Part shown: piece by piece, positions 8,687 through 16,473 of the stretch
Position numbering within the stretch: the stretch's first letter is position 1
Layout of the letters: the number at the start of each line of letters is the position of its first letter
Program-made: the position numbers and the translations under genes
The notes under the pieces: model-generated
What the model was told of the DNA's origin: nothing
Seen by the model: the letters and a program-made list of their open reading frames with translations, nothing else
The model's database searches: none
NCBI RefSeq assembly: GCF_001613245.1
Contig: NZ_BDBZ01000002.1
Location: forward strand, 744,001-808,000
DNA: 64,000 bases
Reading direction: 5' to 3'
Origin: Nocardia speluncae NBRC 108251
Lineage (GTDB): Bacteria; Actinomycetota; Actinomycetes; Mycobacteriales; Mycobacteriaceae

Positions 8687-9570
8687 AAACCCCAGTCCAT
8701 GATGCGCCGGGCATCCGCCGTTGCGGCGTCCAGGTCGTGGGGTGAACTGTTCAGGACCACCCCGATCAGCCGCTGGCCGCCCCGAGTCGCCTCGAACAGC
8801 AGACAGGTCCCCGCGGCATTCGTGGAGCCGGTCTTGATACCGGCGGTGCCCGGATACTCCTGGAGCAGCCCGTTGGTGTTCTCCCAGACGTGCTGCCGGT
8901 TCGCAGGCCCGGCCGGCTGGTGCTGGACCGGTGTCCGGACGATTTCCCGGAACACCGGGTTCCCCATCGCGTGCCTGCCCAGCCGCACCAGTTCTGCGGG
9001 CGTGGAGTAGGTGGCGAAATCGTCGGGGACAGGCAATCCGCTGGGGTCGCTGAAATGCGTGTTCGGCATACCCAGCCGGTGCGCGGTGGCGTTCATCCTG
9101 GCGACGAAAGCATCCCGGCCGGGTCCGAACGCTTCGGCCAGAGCGTAGGAGGCGTCGCAACCGGACGGCAGCATCATTGCGTACAACAGCTGCCGCGCGG
9201 TGAGCACTTCCCCCGGTACCAGGCCCGCGGTACTGCCACCGTGGGCGGCGGCGGAGTCGACGGCCGCGTGCGACACCGTGACCGGACGTTCGAGATCACC
9301 CGATTCGAGCACGACCACCGCCGTCATCACCTTGGTGAGACTGGCGATCGGCAGACGGGTATCCGGCTGCCGTGACCACACGATCACACCGGTATTGGCC
9401 TCCGCCAGTACCGCGGCCGGCGCCTGTACGCCCTCCGGCTGGAGCGTCAGCGGGAACGGAAGCTGAGCCGAGCCACCCGGTGCAGGGGCGGCCGCGACGG
9501 TAGGCGCGAAGACAACGAGCACTCCGGCGACGACCGCCGGCAGCACACGGGCATAGGTTCGCATCGCCAT
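8653..9570 (-). CDS. D-alanyl-D-alanine carboxypeptidase/transpeptidase, exported (K15-like)
   Basis: A 305-residue low-molecular-weight penicillin-binding protein of the S11 family that trims or cross-links peptidoglycan stem peptides outside the membrane. A signal peptide is visible (MAMRTYARVLPAVVAGVLVVFAPTVAAA). Active-site motifs are SLTK at residues 77-80 (nucleophile Ser77), SGC at 136-138 in place of the usual SxN, and KTGS further on. Streptomyces K15 DD-transpeptidase is known for the same Ser-Gly-Cys variant, so this belongs to that subgroup. There is no C-terminal anchor helix, so it may be secreted. It is divergent from the alarmone synthetase gene. Confidence 0.9.
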   Translation of the reverse strand: MAMRTYARVLPAVVAGVLVVFAPTVAAAPAPGGSAQLPFPLTLQPEGVQAPAAVLAEANTGVIVWSRQPDTRLPIASLTKVMTAVVVLESGDLERPVTVSHAAVDSAAAHGGSTAGLVPGEVLTARQLLYAMMLPSGCDASYALAEAFGPGRDAFVARMNATAHRLGMPNTHFSDPSGLPVPDDFATYSTPAELVRLGRHAMGNPVFREIVRTPVQHQPAGPANRQHVWENTNGLLQEYPGTAGIKTGSTNAAGTCLLFEATRGGQRLIGVVLNSSPHDLDAATADARRIMDWGFLPILSSLPIG

Positions 9571-9646
9571 ATTCTGGCGTCCGACCTGGTCGAACAGTGG
9601 GATATCCGGCCGGAGGCGTCGCGCCCGGTACGGCGCGACCGGGATC

Positions 9647-10489
9647 ATGGTGGATATGGTCACTCGATGTGGCGAGGAAATCGCTGGTGCGGGCACAATG
9701 GGCGCAATGAAGCCCTGGCACCCGGACACCACAGCCGTCGACGGTTTCTCCGGTGCGGCGGGGCGGATCGATGTCGAGCATGTCCATGTGCTGCGTGAAC
9801 AGTTCGTCGACTTCATGCTCGGCTACAAGTTCGCGATCGACGAGATCACGACCAAGATCAATATCCTGCGCGAGGACTTCAACAGCACCCACGAGTACAA
9901 CCCCATCGAACACGTGCGATCGCGGCTGAAATCGCCCGAAAGCGTGCTGGAAAAAGTGCAGCGCAAAAACTACCCGATGAACCTGGCGGCGATCCGGGAA
10001 AATGTTCTCGATATCGCCGGGGTCCGGGTGGTCTGCAGTTTCATCTCCGATATCGCCGCGATCCGGGACAGGCTGGTCGGCCAGGAAGACATCACCGTCC
10101 TGGAAGAGCGCGACTACATTGCCCACCGCAAACCGAACGGCTACCAGAGCTTGCACCTGATCGTGTCGATCCCGGTGTTCCGTTCCGCACGGACGGAACG
10201 GATACCGGTCGAGATCCAGATCCGCACGATCGCCATGGACTTCTGGGCCAGCCTCGAACACAAGATCTACTACAAGTACCGGGGCGAGGTACCCCCGAAC
10301 CTCCGCAGCGATCTCGCCCAGGCCGCCGAAGTCGCCACCCAGCTCGACGAGAAGATGGAAGCGCTGCACCACCAGGTGGACCGCACCGCACAGGTCCGCA
10401 CCAACCCGGCCGATTCCCTGGATCTCAGTGGCCTGTATCGGAGTCTCGCGGCAGATCGTTCCACGCACCTGGGCCCACCCGGGCTGTAG
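9647..10489 (+). CDS. Small alarmone synthetase (RelA/SpoT-domain GTP pyrophosphokinase)
   Basis: A 280-residue protein with only the (p)ppGpp synthetase domain, which transfers pyrophosphate from ATP to GDP/GTP. Visible motifs are DIAGVRVVCSF at residues 122-132, RDYIAHRKPNGYQSLHLIV around 155-173 with the substrate-stacking Tyr, and EIQIRTIAMDFWASLEHKIYYKY at 189-211. There is no HD hydrolase domain and no TGS/ACT region, which marks a small alarmone synthetase of the YjbM/RelQ type. The first 36 residues are not conserved in the family, so the start could instead be 9707 (MKPWHP). The C-terminal 40 residues are polar and probably flexible. Confidence 0.88.
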   Translation: MVDMVTRCGEEIAGAGTMGAMKPWHPDTTAVDGFSGAAGRIDVEHVHVLREQFVDFMLGYKFAIDEITTKINILREDFNSTHEYNPIEHVRSRLKSPESVLEKVQRKNYPMNLAAIRENVLDIAGVRVVCSFISDIAAIRDRLVGQEDITVLEERDYIAHRKPNGYQSLHLIVSIPVFRSARTERIPVEIQIRTIAMDFWASLEHKIYYKYRGEVPPNLRSDLAQAAEVATQLDEKMEALHHQVDRTAQVRTNPADSLDLSGLYRSLAADRSTHLGPPGL

Positions 10490-10586
10490 GCCGTTCCCAC
10501 TGCCCGGTTCGGCCCACGGCCGTATGCCGCCGCACAACAGCGCGGCGTTGCCTATCCGACCCTGGATACCCCCGCGACCGGTTCGG

Positions 10587-10784
10587 TCAGGAACTGGCGA
10601 CGAGCTGGATGGCGCCGGCGGGGCATGCCTGTTCGGCCTCGCGAACTCTGTCGTACCGCTCGGGTGACGGATCATCGTCGAGCACCACCGACCTGCCGTC
10701 GTCGGCTTGGTCGAACACCTCGGGTTCGGTCAGTACGCACATCCCCGCACCGATACACAACCGGCGGTTCACCACGACCCGCAT
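10587..10784 (-). CDS. [3Fe-4S]-type ferredoxin partner of the P450
   Basis: A 65-residue acidic ferredoxin. Only three cluster cysteines are present: Cys10 and Cys16 in CIGAGMC and Cys54 in ACPAGAI. The position that would be the second cysteine of a [4Fe-4S] motif is Ala13, so a [3Fe-4S] cluster is expected. This type commonly feeds electrons to actinobacterial P450s. It starts five bases after the P450 stop codon, a tight co-expressed pair. A partner ferredoxin reductase is not in the window. Confidence 0.9.
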   Translation of the reverse strand: MRVVVNRRLCIGAGMCVLTEPEVFDQADDGRSVVLDDDPSPERYDRVREAEQACPAGAIQLVASS

Positions 10785-10789
10785 CGGGC

Positions 10790-11992
10790 TCACCAGGTGA
10801 CCGGCAGGCTGTGCACGCCGTAGACATCCGCGCCGTGCCGCAGCGGTACGTCGCCGGGTGCGACTGCGAGGCGGAGCTCCGGAAAACGAGATATCAGTGC
10901 GGGCAGGGCTACTCGCATCTCGACGCGGGCGAGCTGCTGCCCCAGGCATTGGTGCTGACCGTGGCCGAAGCCCAGATGGCCGGTGGCGTTGCGGTGGATG
11001 TCCAGCGCGGCGGGATCATCGAACCGGCGGGCGTCCCGGTTCGCTGCCTGCAGCGAAAGCGCAACGGTCTCGCCGGCGGCGATCGTCCGGCCGGCCAGCT
11101 CGATATCGGCGAGTGCCACACGCGAGTTGGTGTGCACGATGGTCAGGTAGCGCATCAGTTCTTCGACTGCGCGGTCCGCGAGGTCGGGATCGTCGTGCAG
11201 TGCGGCGAACTGGTCCGGGTGGGTGAGCAGGGCGAAGGTGCCCAAACCGAGCATGTTCGCGGTGGTGTCCAGGCCGGCGCCGAGGAGAAAGGTGCCGAGT
11301 CCGGCGAGTTCGTCGTCGTCGAGGTCTGTCGTGGTCAGGTCGCTGAGCAGATCGTCGGTCGGAGTCGCTCGTTTGGTCGCGACGAGCCCGCGCACATACT
11401 CCTCGATCACCGCGAAGGCCGCCAGCCGGTCCATTTGGCTGCTGTCGGCGCTGTTGACGGCGAGCGCATGGTGTTCGAAGGTCTTCCGCTCGGCGAACGG
11501 CACCCCGAGCAGCTCACAGATGATCTGCGCCGGGATGGGGTGCGCGAAGTTTTCGACCAGGTCCAGCGGCCCGCCCGAGTCTCCCATCGTGTCCAGGCAG
11601 GAATGGGTGATCTCCTCGACGCGGGCGGTGAGCTGCCGCATCCGGCGCACGGTGAACCGGCCGATGAGCAGGCTGCGGTACCGGGTGTGCTGGGGTGCGT
11701 CCACACCGAGGAGGTCGCCGATCGGTGCAGGCGACAACGGCCCCAGATCGGCAACCGGGTTGTGCATCAGTTCGTAGCGGGAACTGAACCGGGGATCGGC
11801 GAGCACGGCCCGGACTTCGGCATGGCCGGTGGCCAGCCAGCCGTGGTGGCCGTCGGGGAAGGTCCACCGGGCGAGAGGACACTTTTCGCGCTGCTCGGAT
11901 AGTTCGATCGGGGGGTCGAAGGGGCGTCCCGGTGGTCTGCGAGTGTGCGAAGCCGCTGCGGTGTTCTCGGCTGCTTCCCGAGGCTGTGTCAT
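10790..11992 (-). CDS. Cytochrome P450 (bacterial class I)
   Basis: A 400-residue soluble P450 monooxygenase. The I-helix oxygen-activation motif AGLDTTAN, the K-helix EELMR (ExxR) and the haem loop [10 protein letters not shown], with Cys349 as thiolate ligand, are all intact. It broadly resembles the CYP105/107 group of actinobacteria that oxidise drugs, macrolides or terpenoids; the substrate is not readable. A strong AAGGAG ribosome site precedes the ATG. The ferredoxin follows directly. Upstream, 224 AT-richer bases separate it from a divergent HTH regulator that may control it. Confidence 0.94.
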   Translation of the reverse strand: MTQPREAAENTAAASHTRRPPGRPFDPPIELSEQREKCPLARWTFPDGHHGWLATGHAEVRAVLADPRFSSRYELMHNPVADLGPLSPAPIGDLLGVDAPQHTRYRSLLIGRFTVRRMRQLTARVEEITHSCLDTMGDSGGPLDLVENFAHPIPAQIICELLGVPFAERKTFEHHALAVNSADSSQMDRLAAFAVIEEYVRGLVATKRATPTDDLLSDLTTTDLDDDELAGLGTFLLGAGLDTTANMLGLGTFALLTHPDQFAALHDDPDLADRAVEELMRYLTIVHTNSRVALADIELAGRTIAAGETVALSLQAANRDARRFDDPAALDIHRNATGHLGFGHGQHQCLGQQLARVEMRVALPALISRFPELRLAVAPGDVPLRHGADVYGVHSLPVTW

Positions 11993-12107
11993 CGTCGCTC
12001 CTTGCCATTTCGTTCAGGTACAAGAAAACGCTATGTTGCATTAAGGACACACTCAACAACAACGGCCCGACAATTGGGTATATACACAGCTCAGACAGGA
12101 CAAATGT

Positions 12108-12159
12108 ATTGCAATCGCCCTGCCGATTAACGCTCTCACCGGCGAACATTCGTTGCAAC
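12108..12159. promoter_or_regulatory. Two TTGCAA palindromes in the P450/regulator intergenic region
   Basis: The divergent gap 11993-12216 is notably AT-richer than its surroundings. It contains perfect 8-base palindromes ATTGCAAT (12108-12115) and GTTGCAAC (12152-12159), plus a half-similar GTTGCATT near 12035. They are plausible operators for the regulator starting at 12217, but this is only positional inference. Confidence 0.3.
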
Positions 12160-12216
12160 TAGCTGCCGATCAACGCTGCATATCGACCGAATACCATCCA
12201 GAGAGGACCCACCCAG

Positions 12217-12909
12217 ATGCCAGGATCCAGACTGTCGGAACAAGACCGCATCGAGATCGCCGCCGGCCTGCGCGCCGGAATCGGTTATGCCGCCATCGCG
12301 CGGCAGCTGGATCGCCCGACATCGACGATCAGCCGGGAGGTGAACCGCAACGGTGGCCCCGGGCGTTACCGCCCCGAACAGGCGCACCGCGCCAGTCGGC
12401 AACGGTCCCGCAGGCAGGCGAACCCCGACCGAACACAGCTGCCCGGCGACAACCGCGACGATTGCCCCGCCCTACCCGCTATCGGCCGTCTCACTTCGCT
12501 GTTCGTCGATACGGGGATGCCGCACACCGCCTCCGGCGTATTGGCCTTTCTGATGACTGCCGAGGACGGCAGTTCGGTGGCCGCCGAACTCGCCACAACA
12601 CTGCGCGTGAGTCCAGCAGCCATCTCCGCCGCGGTCGGGTATCTGCAAGCACAGGAACTGATCTCCAAGAAGCGAGATGAACCCCGGCGCCGCGACCGCT
12701 ACATCATCGACGAAACCGCGTGGGTGCGCGCCACCATTGCGGGTGCCCGGCAGAATGCGGCAATCGCGCGCGCAGCCCGCACCGGCGCAGCCGAGGTCGG
12801 CGCCACCACAGCCGCCGGCGAGCGGCTGGCCGGTATGGCCGATTTCCTCGACCACGTCGCCCGCGACATCACCGCCTCGGCCCAGCGATGGGCCACATTG
12901 CTGAGATGA
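12217..12909 (+). CDS. Hybrid regulator: IS30-type HTH fused to a GbsR/MarR-like domain
   Basis: A 230-residue protein with two DNA-binding regions. Residues 5-62 (RLSEQDRIEIAAGLRAGIGYAAIARQLDRPTSTISREVNRNGG...YRPEQAHRAS) match the helix-turn-helix that begins IS30-family transposases. Residues 85-230 resemble a GbsR/MarR winged helix (MPHTASGVLAFLMTAEDGSSVAAELATTLRVSPAAISAAVGYLQAQELI, then a DRY-containing wing and an amphipathic C-terminal helix). No transposase catalytic DDE domain is present, so it is a regulator and not an IS remnant. Similar fusions occur in actinobacteria. It is divergent from the P450 operon and may repress it. Confidence 0.75.
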   Translation: MPGSRLSEQDRIEIAAGLRAGIGYAAIARQLDRPTSTISREVNRNGGPGRYRPEQAHRASRQRSRRQANPDRTQLPGDNRDDCPALPAIGRLTSLFVDTGMPHTASGVLAFLMTAEDGSSVAAELATTLRVSPAAISAAVGYLQAQELISKKRDEPRRRDRYIIDETAWVRATIAGARQNAAIARAARTGAAEVGATTAAGERLAGMADFLDHVARDITASAQRWATLLR

Positions 12910-13086
12910 CCGATCACGCAACCTCGGCTCCAGCGCTGCCAGGGGACGCTTGACGCTCGCATGGCACCCTGCCGGGGCCCCGAACGGAGCAGAAATAGGT
13001 ATGTCGTGGGCCGTTCGGCCGACGCGTCCCGACGCCGGAACGTACAGGCTGGAGCCATCCCGTCGATATCGACCGCGAAGGCAGCC

Positions 13087-13539
13087 ATGCATCCATTCCG
13101 CTTCGAGAGTCCCCGCACCACCTCCGCCGAGTGCGTGGCGGGCGTGTTGATGATCCGGCGCTGCGCGCGCTGCGACCGCCTGTTCGCGCCGCTCACCGTC
13201 GACTGCGCGTCGTGCGCGTCGAGCGATCTGGAATGGGTGCCGTCGACCGGTACCGGCTCGATCCTGTCCTGGCGGGTGGTGGAGCGCGGCGTGACCGGCA
13301 TCGCGACACCGTTGACCATTGCCATTGTCGAACTCGACGAAGGACCGTGGGTCTACACCTCGGTCGAAGGGCGGATCCCGGTGGCCCCGTGCCGCCCGGT
13401 GCGGGTACGGTTCCAGCCCTGCCCCCGAGAGGACAGATTCCCCGTGTTCGCGGTGGTCCCGGAAACCGGCGGCCCGATAGTTCCCCGGCGGGCACGCCGC
13501 AGCGGCGAGGGAGCGCAGGTCGCACATGCCGTCGACTGA
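13087..13539 (+). CDS. DUF35 zinc-ribbon/OB-fold protein
   Basis: A 150-residue OB-fold protein with an N-terminal zinc ribbon: CARC and CASC (Cys-x2-Cys pairs) spaced about 14 residues apart, followed by the beta-rich segment GTGSILSWRVVERGV...PLTIAIVELDEGPWVYTSV. Members usually bind acyl-CoA and associate with thiolases or hydratases, as in sterol side-chain aldolases. Here it stands apart from any thiolase, although a thiolase lies 700 bases downstream on the other strand. I chose the ATG at 13087, preceded by GAAGG; the frame is open further upstream without similarity. It overlaps the start of the next gene by 14 bases. Confidence 0.75.
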   Translation: MHPFRFESPRTTSAECVAGVLMIRRCARCDRLFAPLTVDCASCASSDLEWVPSTGTGSILSWRVVERGVTGIATPLTIAIVELDEGPWVYTSVEGRIPVAPCRPVRVRFQPCPREDRFPVFAVVPETGGPIVPRRARRSGEGAQVAHAVD

Positions 13540-13957
13540 CCGGCCGGAACCAGGCCTATCCTGCGGCACCTCCTGGGTGCGTACCGCGTTGCAGCAGTGC
13601 CGCGCGCTGGAGATGGGCAGAGCATTGAACGCCGAGGTATTGCCACTGGTGGGCTTCGCCATCCGATGGGCGCCGTTCGGCGGGGCGGGGGCCGAGGAAC
13701 TGTTCCTGAAATTCGGGATGACCCGGCGGCGGTTCCTAGTCCTGGTGGCCGAGGCGCTGCGGCCACGCAACTCCGACGATCCGCGCACCCGTCAGTTGAA
13801 AAATCACCTGCGGGAATCGCTGACTCTGGCCTGGCGAGCCGATCCGGGCGCGCCGACACCCGGCACCCGATCCGGCACAGCGGCAACTCACCGGCCGGTT
13901 ACGTCGACGCCGTCAGCCCATAGGCGCCCCACCACATCGGCCCGGTTGGGGAGCTGA
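13526..13957 (+). CDS. DUF3263-like small protein
   Basis: A 143-residue protein whose middle part (LPLVGFAIRWAPFGGAGAEELFLKFGMTRRRFLVLVAEAL, residues about 39-78) resembles the short actinobacterial DUF3263 helix-turn-helix-like domain, where a tryptophan-rich helix is followed by FGxSxxRYxxxL. The N-terminal 29 and C-terminal 45 residues look disordered, and the real start may be the ATG near 13613. It overlaps the OB-fold gene, so the two are probably co-transcribed. Function unknown; DNA binding is possible. Confidence 0.5.
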   Translation: MPSTDRPEPGLSCGTSWVRTALQQCRALEMGRALNAEVLPLVGFAIRWAPFGGAGAEELFLKFGMTRRRFLVLVAEALRPRNSDDPRTRQLKNHLRESLTLAWRADPGAPTPGTRSGTAATHRPVTSTPSAHRRPTTSARLGS

Positions 13958-14253
13958 AGCCACGAAGCCGGATCTCTATCAGAAAGCCGATGAGAAACCG
14001 AGTGCACCGGAGAACCAGGCAAGGATTCTGTGACGTTCGGCGATCACTCTGCCATGACGGCGGGATCGGTGGAAATCCTCCTGGCGGAGACCTTTCCGAC
14101 CCCCCGAGGAGCGCACATCAGTAACGCCTCCCTCTGAACGGCCAGGCCCCGAACACCTTTCGATGTACCCGATACTATTTCGTTCTGGTGTATGAACGAG
14201 TGGCGGGCGCACCACCGGCCCGCCCGCTACTCAGTACTTCGAAACACTTCAGG
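13958..14253. other. Intergenic stretch without a recognised gene
   Basis: This convergent gap between the DUF3263-like gene and the thiolase has a local AT-richer patch near 14160-14190. A minus-strand frame of 78 codons exists, but its composition is not protein-like and no ribosome site fits. No convincing terminator hairpin was seen. Confidence 0.4.
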
Positions 14254-15399
14254 TCAGTCGACCAGCTCGAAAATCGTCGCATTCGCCTGGCCGCCACCCT
14301 CACACATCGTCTGAAGGCCGTACCGGATCCCGCGCTCGTTCATATGGTGGATCAGAGTCGTGGCGATGCGCGCCCCGGACCCACCGAGCGGATGCCCCAG
14401 GGCGATAGCACCGCCGAGCGGGTTCAGCCTCTCCTCGGGAGCCCGGTACTCGGCCTGCCACGCCATCGGCACCGAAGCGAACGCTTCGTTCACCTCGAAT
14501 GCACCGATATCAGCGATACTCAGACCAGCCCGCGCGAGCGCTTTCGCTGTGGCCGGAATCGGACCGGTGAGCATGATGTTCGGATCGCTGCCGACCACCA
14601 CGGCGGTGTGGATCCGCACCAGCGGCGTCCAGCCGTTGCGCTTCGCCACCTCCGATGTGGTGATGAGCAGGGCCGCGGAGCCGTCACTGATCTGGGAGCT
14701 GTTCCCGGCGCTGATCACACCACCCTCGAGAAAAGGAGTGCGCAGCCTGGCCAAGCCCTCCGCCGAGCAGTCCGGTCGCACGCCCTCGTCGGAGCGTACA
14801 GGCCCATCCGGCGTCTCGATCTCGACGATCTGCGCGTCGAATGATCCCTCGGCCACCGCGGCCGCGGCCCGGTGGTGCGACCGCACCGAATATGCATCGA
14901 GCTGGGCACGCGAGAACGACCACTCGCCGGCGATTCGCTCGGCGCCAAGCCCCTGGTTCGGCAGGGCTTCGCCGTATCGCTTCGCGTACAGGGCTCCGAT
15001 CGGCGATTGGGCACCCATTGCCGACCCCATCGGGACGCGTGACATCGATTCGACGCCACCGGCAACCACAACGTCGTAGTGGCCCGCGATGACACCGGCG
15101 GCCGCGAAGTGAATGGCCTGCTGAGACGAGCCGCACTGCCGGTCGACAGTCGTACCCGGGACCGTTTCCGGCCAGCCGGCAGAAAGCACAGCACCGCGCG
15201 CGATATCGAAGGTCTGCTCACCGACCTGGCTGACACAACCCCAGATCACGTCGTCGACCACCGCCGGGTCCAGGGACGCGCGCTCCGCGAGGGCGGAGAG
15301 TATATTCGCGGACAGGTCCGCAGGGTGAACTGTGGACAATGCCCCTGCTCGTTTCCCGATCGGGGAACGAGCAGCGGCTACGATGACAGCGTCGCGCAT
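14254..15399 (-). CDS. Thiolase (acetyl-CoA acyltransferase)
   Basis: A 381-residue thiolase that cleaves 3-ketoacyl-CoA with CoA in beta-oxidation. The acyl-accepting nucleophile is Cys89 in VDRQCGSSQQAI. NEAFASVP and GGAIALGHPLGGSGAR carry the catalytic His, and the C-terminal MCEGGGQAN carries the second Cys. It begins with MRDAVIVAAARSPIGK and has a clear AAGGAG ribosome site. It is the last gene of the nine-gene minus-strand run that starts with the CaiB-type transferase at 23646. A paralogous thiolase lies at 25107-26294. Confidence 0.93.
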   Translation of the reverse strand: MRDAVIVAAARSPIGKRAGALSTVHPADLSANILSALAERASLDPAVVDDVIWGCVSQVGEQTFDIARGAVLSAGWPETVPGTTVDRQCGSSQQAIHFAAAGVIAGHYDVVVAGGVESMSRVPMGSAMGAQSPIGALYAKRYGEALPNQGLGAERIAGEWSFSRAQLDAYSVRSHHRAAAAVAEGSFDAQIVEIETPDGPVRSDEGVRPDCSAEGLARLRTPFLEGGVISAGNSSQISDGSAALLITTSEVAKRNGWTPLVRIHTAVVVGSDPNIMLTGPIPATAKALARAGLSIADIGAFEVNEAFASVPMAWQAEYRAPEERLNPLGGAIALGHPLGGSGARIATTLIHHMNERGIRYGLQTMCEGGGQANATIFELVD

Positions 15400-15474
15400 G
15401 GCATCTCCTTATACAGATGGATGGATTTCTGGTTCGGTTCGGCTTCCGGTCGCCGATTCGTGCAGTCGGCCGGC

Positions 15475-16416
15475 TCACTGTTTCCGGTACGGGAAGACCC
15501 ACGGACGCAATGGCGATCCGGTCGCGCCGCGCAGCCGCAAACAGGCCGCGAAGAATCCGAATTCGTAGACTTTCGCCGCCGCAAGGTCTTCCAGATACAG
15601 CACCTCGATCAACGGGGCACCCGCTTCGGCGAGCAGATAGGTGTGCACCGGCGTGTAGTTGTCAGGGTCGGTGGTCGGGCCCTGTTCGACGCACATGGTG
15701 TCGGAACCGACGATCATCGCGCCCTTCTCCACGAGGTGAACGGCGGCCGGGCGGGTCAGCCCGGGCGGGTTCTCGCCCCATTTCACCGCGTCGGGCCAGT
15801 CCCGCATCCGGCCGGTCCGGATCAGTACGACATCACCGAGCTGAATGTCCACCCCCTGGTGGGCAAGGCATTCGTCGACGTCCTCCGCGGTGATCCCGTA
15901 TCGGTCCGGCAGCATGTCGACCCCGCGCAGGGCCGCGAAGTCGAGCAGTACGCCACGCGCCACAATCGGTGGCATTTTATCGGCACCCGAGACCTGCCAA
16001 CCCCGGCTCGCCAGATGATCGTGCTCGGTGAAGTTGTTGTAGATCCGGCCGTTGTAGCCGTAGTGGTTGAGTGTGTCGATATGTGTACCGGTGTGGGTGT
16101 ACATCATCATCGCGTCACCGGAGTAGCTGATGTACTCCGTCATTTCCCGTGACACGGTCGGAAGCCCTTCGACAACGTTGCCGTGCGGCGTGTGTGTCAT
16201 CCAGATCTGGTAGGACGGATCACCGATCGCCTGCCACGACGGCATTCCTATGAAGTAGTCCACGGATAGATCGAAGAACTGCGCACCATCGATATTGCTG
16301 ATGACCGCAGCGCGGGATTCGGGACTCATCAAGTTGAGCCGACCGATCTGATCATCGATCCCGTATGGGCTCGTTGCTACCTCGCGACCGGCGCCGGAAG
16401 CATTGTTATCAGCCAT
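15475..16416 (-). CDS. Cyclase-family (kynurenine-formamidase-like) metal hydrolase
   Basis: A 313-residue member of the KynB/cyclase superfamily. The metal-binding signature HTGTHIDTLNHYGYNG (HxGTHxDxxxH) is in the centre, and PWVFPYRKQ closes the protein. Family members hydrolyse amide, formamide or lactone bonds, some in aromatic or alicyclic degradation. Length is somewhat longer than bacterial KynB (about 210 residues), like the longer cyclase group. A good AAAGGAG box precedes the ATG. Placement between amidase and thiolase suggests it opens a cyclic amide or lactone of the island's substrate, which is inference. Confidence 0.83.
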   Translation of the reverse strand: MADNNASGAGREVATSPYGIDDQIGRLNLMSPESRAAVISNIDGAQFFDLSVDYFIGMPSWQAIGDPSYQIWMTHTPHGNVVEGLPTVSREMTEYISYSGDAMMMYTHTGTHIDTLNHYGYNGRIYNNFTEHDHLASRGWQVSGADKMPPIVARGVLLDFAALRGVDMLPDRYGITAEDVDECLAHQGVDIQLGDVVLIRTGRMRDWPDAVKWGENPPGLTRPAAVHLVEKGAMIVGSDTMCVEQGPTTDPDNYTPVHTYLLAEAGAPLIEVLYLEDLAAAKVYEFGFFAACLRLRGATGSPLRPWVFPYRKQ

Positions 16417-16473
16417 GTCTCATACTCCTTTGTTGGACACTGCTGGGTCGGGTGTCGCCGTCGTCCGATCGGG

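Noticed and set aside
10625..11902. 425-codon plus-strand frame opposite the P450
   Set aside because: The P450 on the minus strand has all motifs; this is its shadow.
12217..12909. IS30 transposase or insertion-sequence remnant
   Set aside because: Only the HTH head is transposase-like; the rest is a complete MarR-type domain, and no DDE residues or terminal repeats are seen.
13979..14215. 78-codon minus-strand frame
   Set aside because: No ribosome site, no family resemblance, atypical composition.
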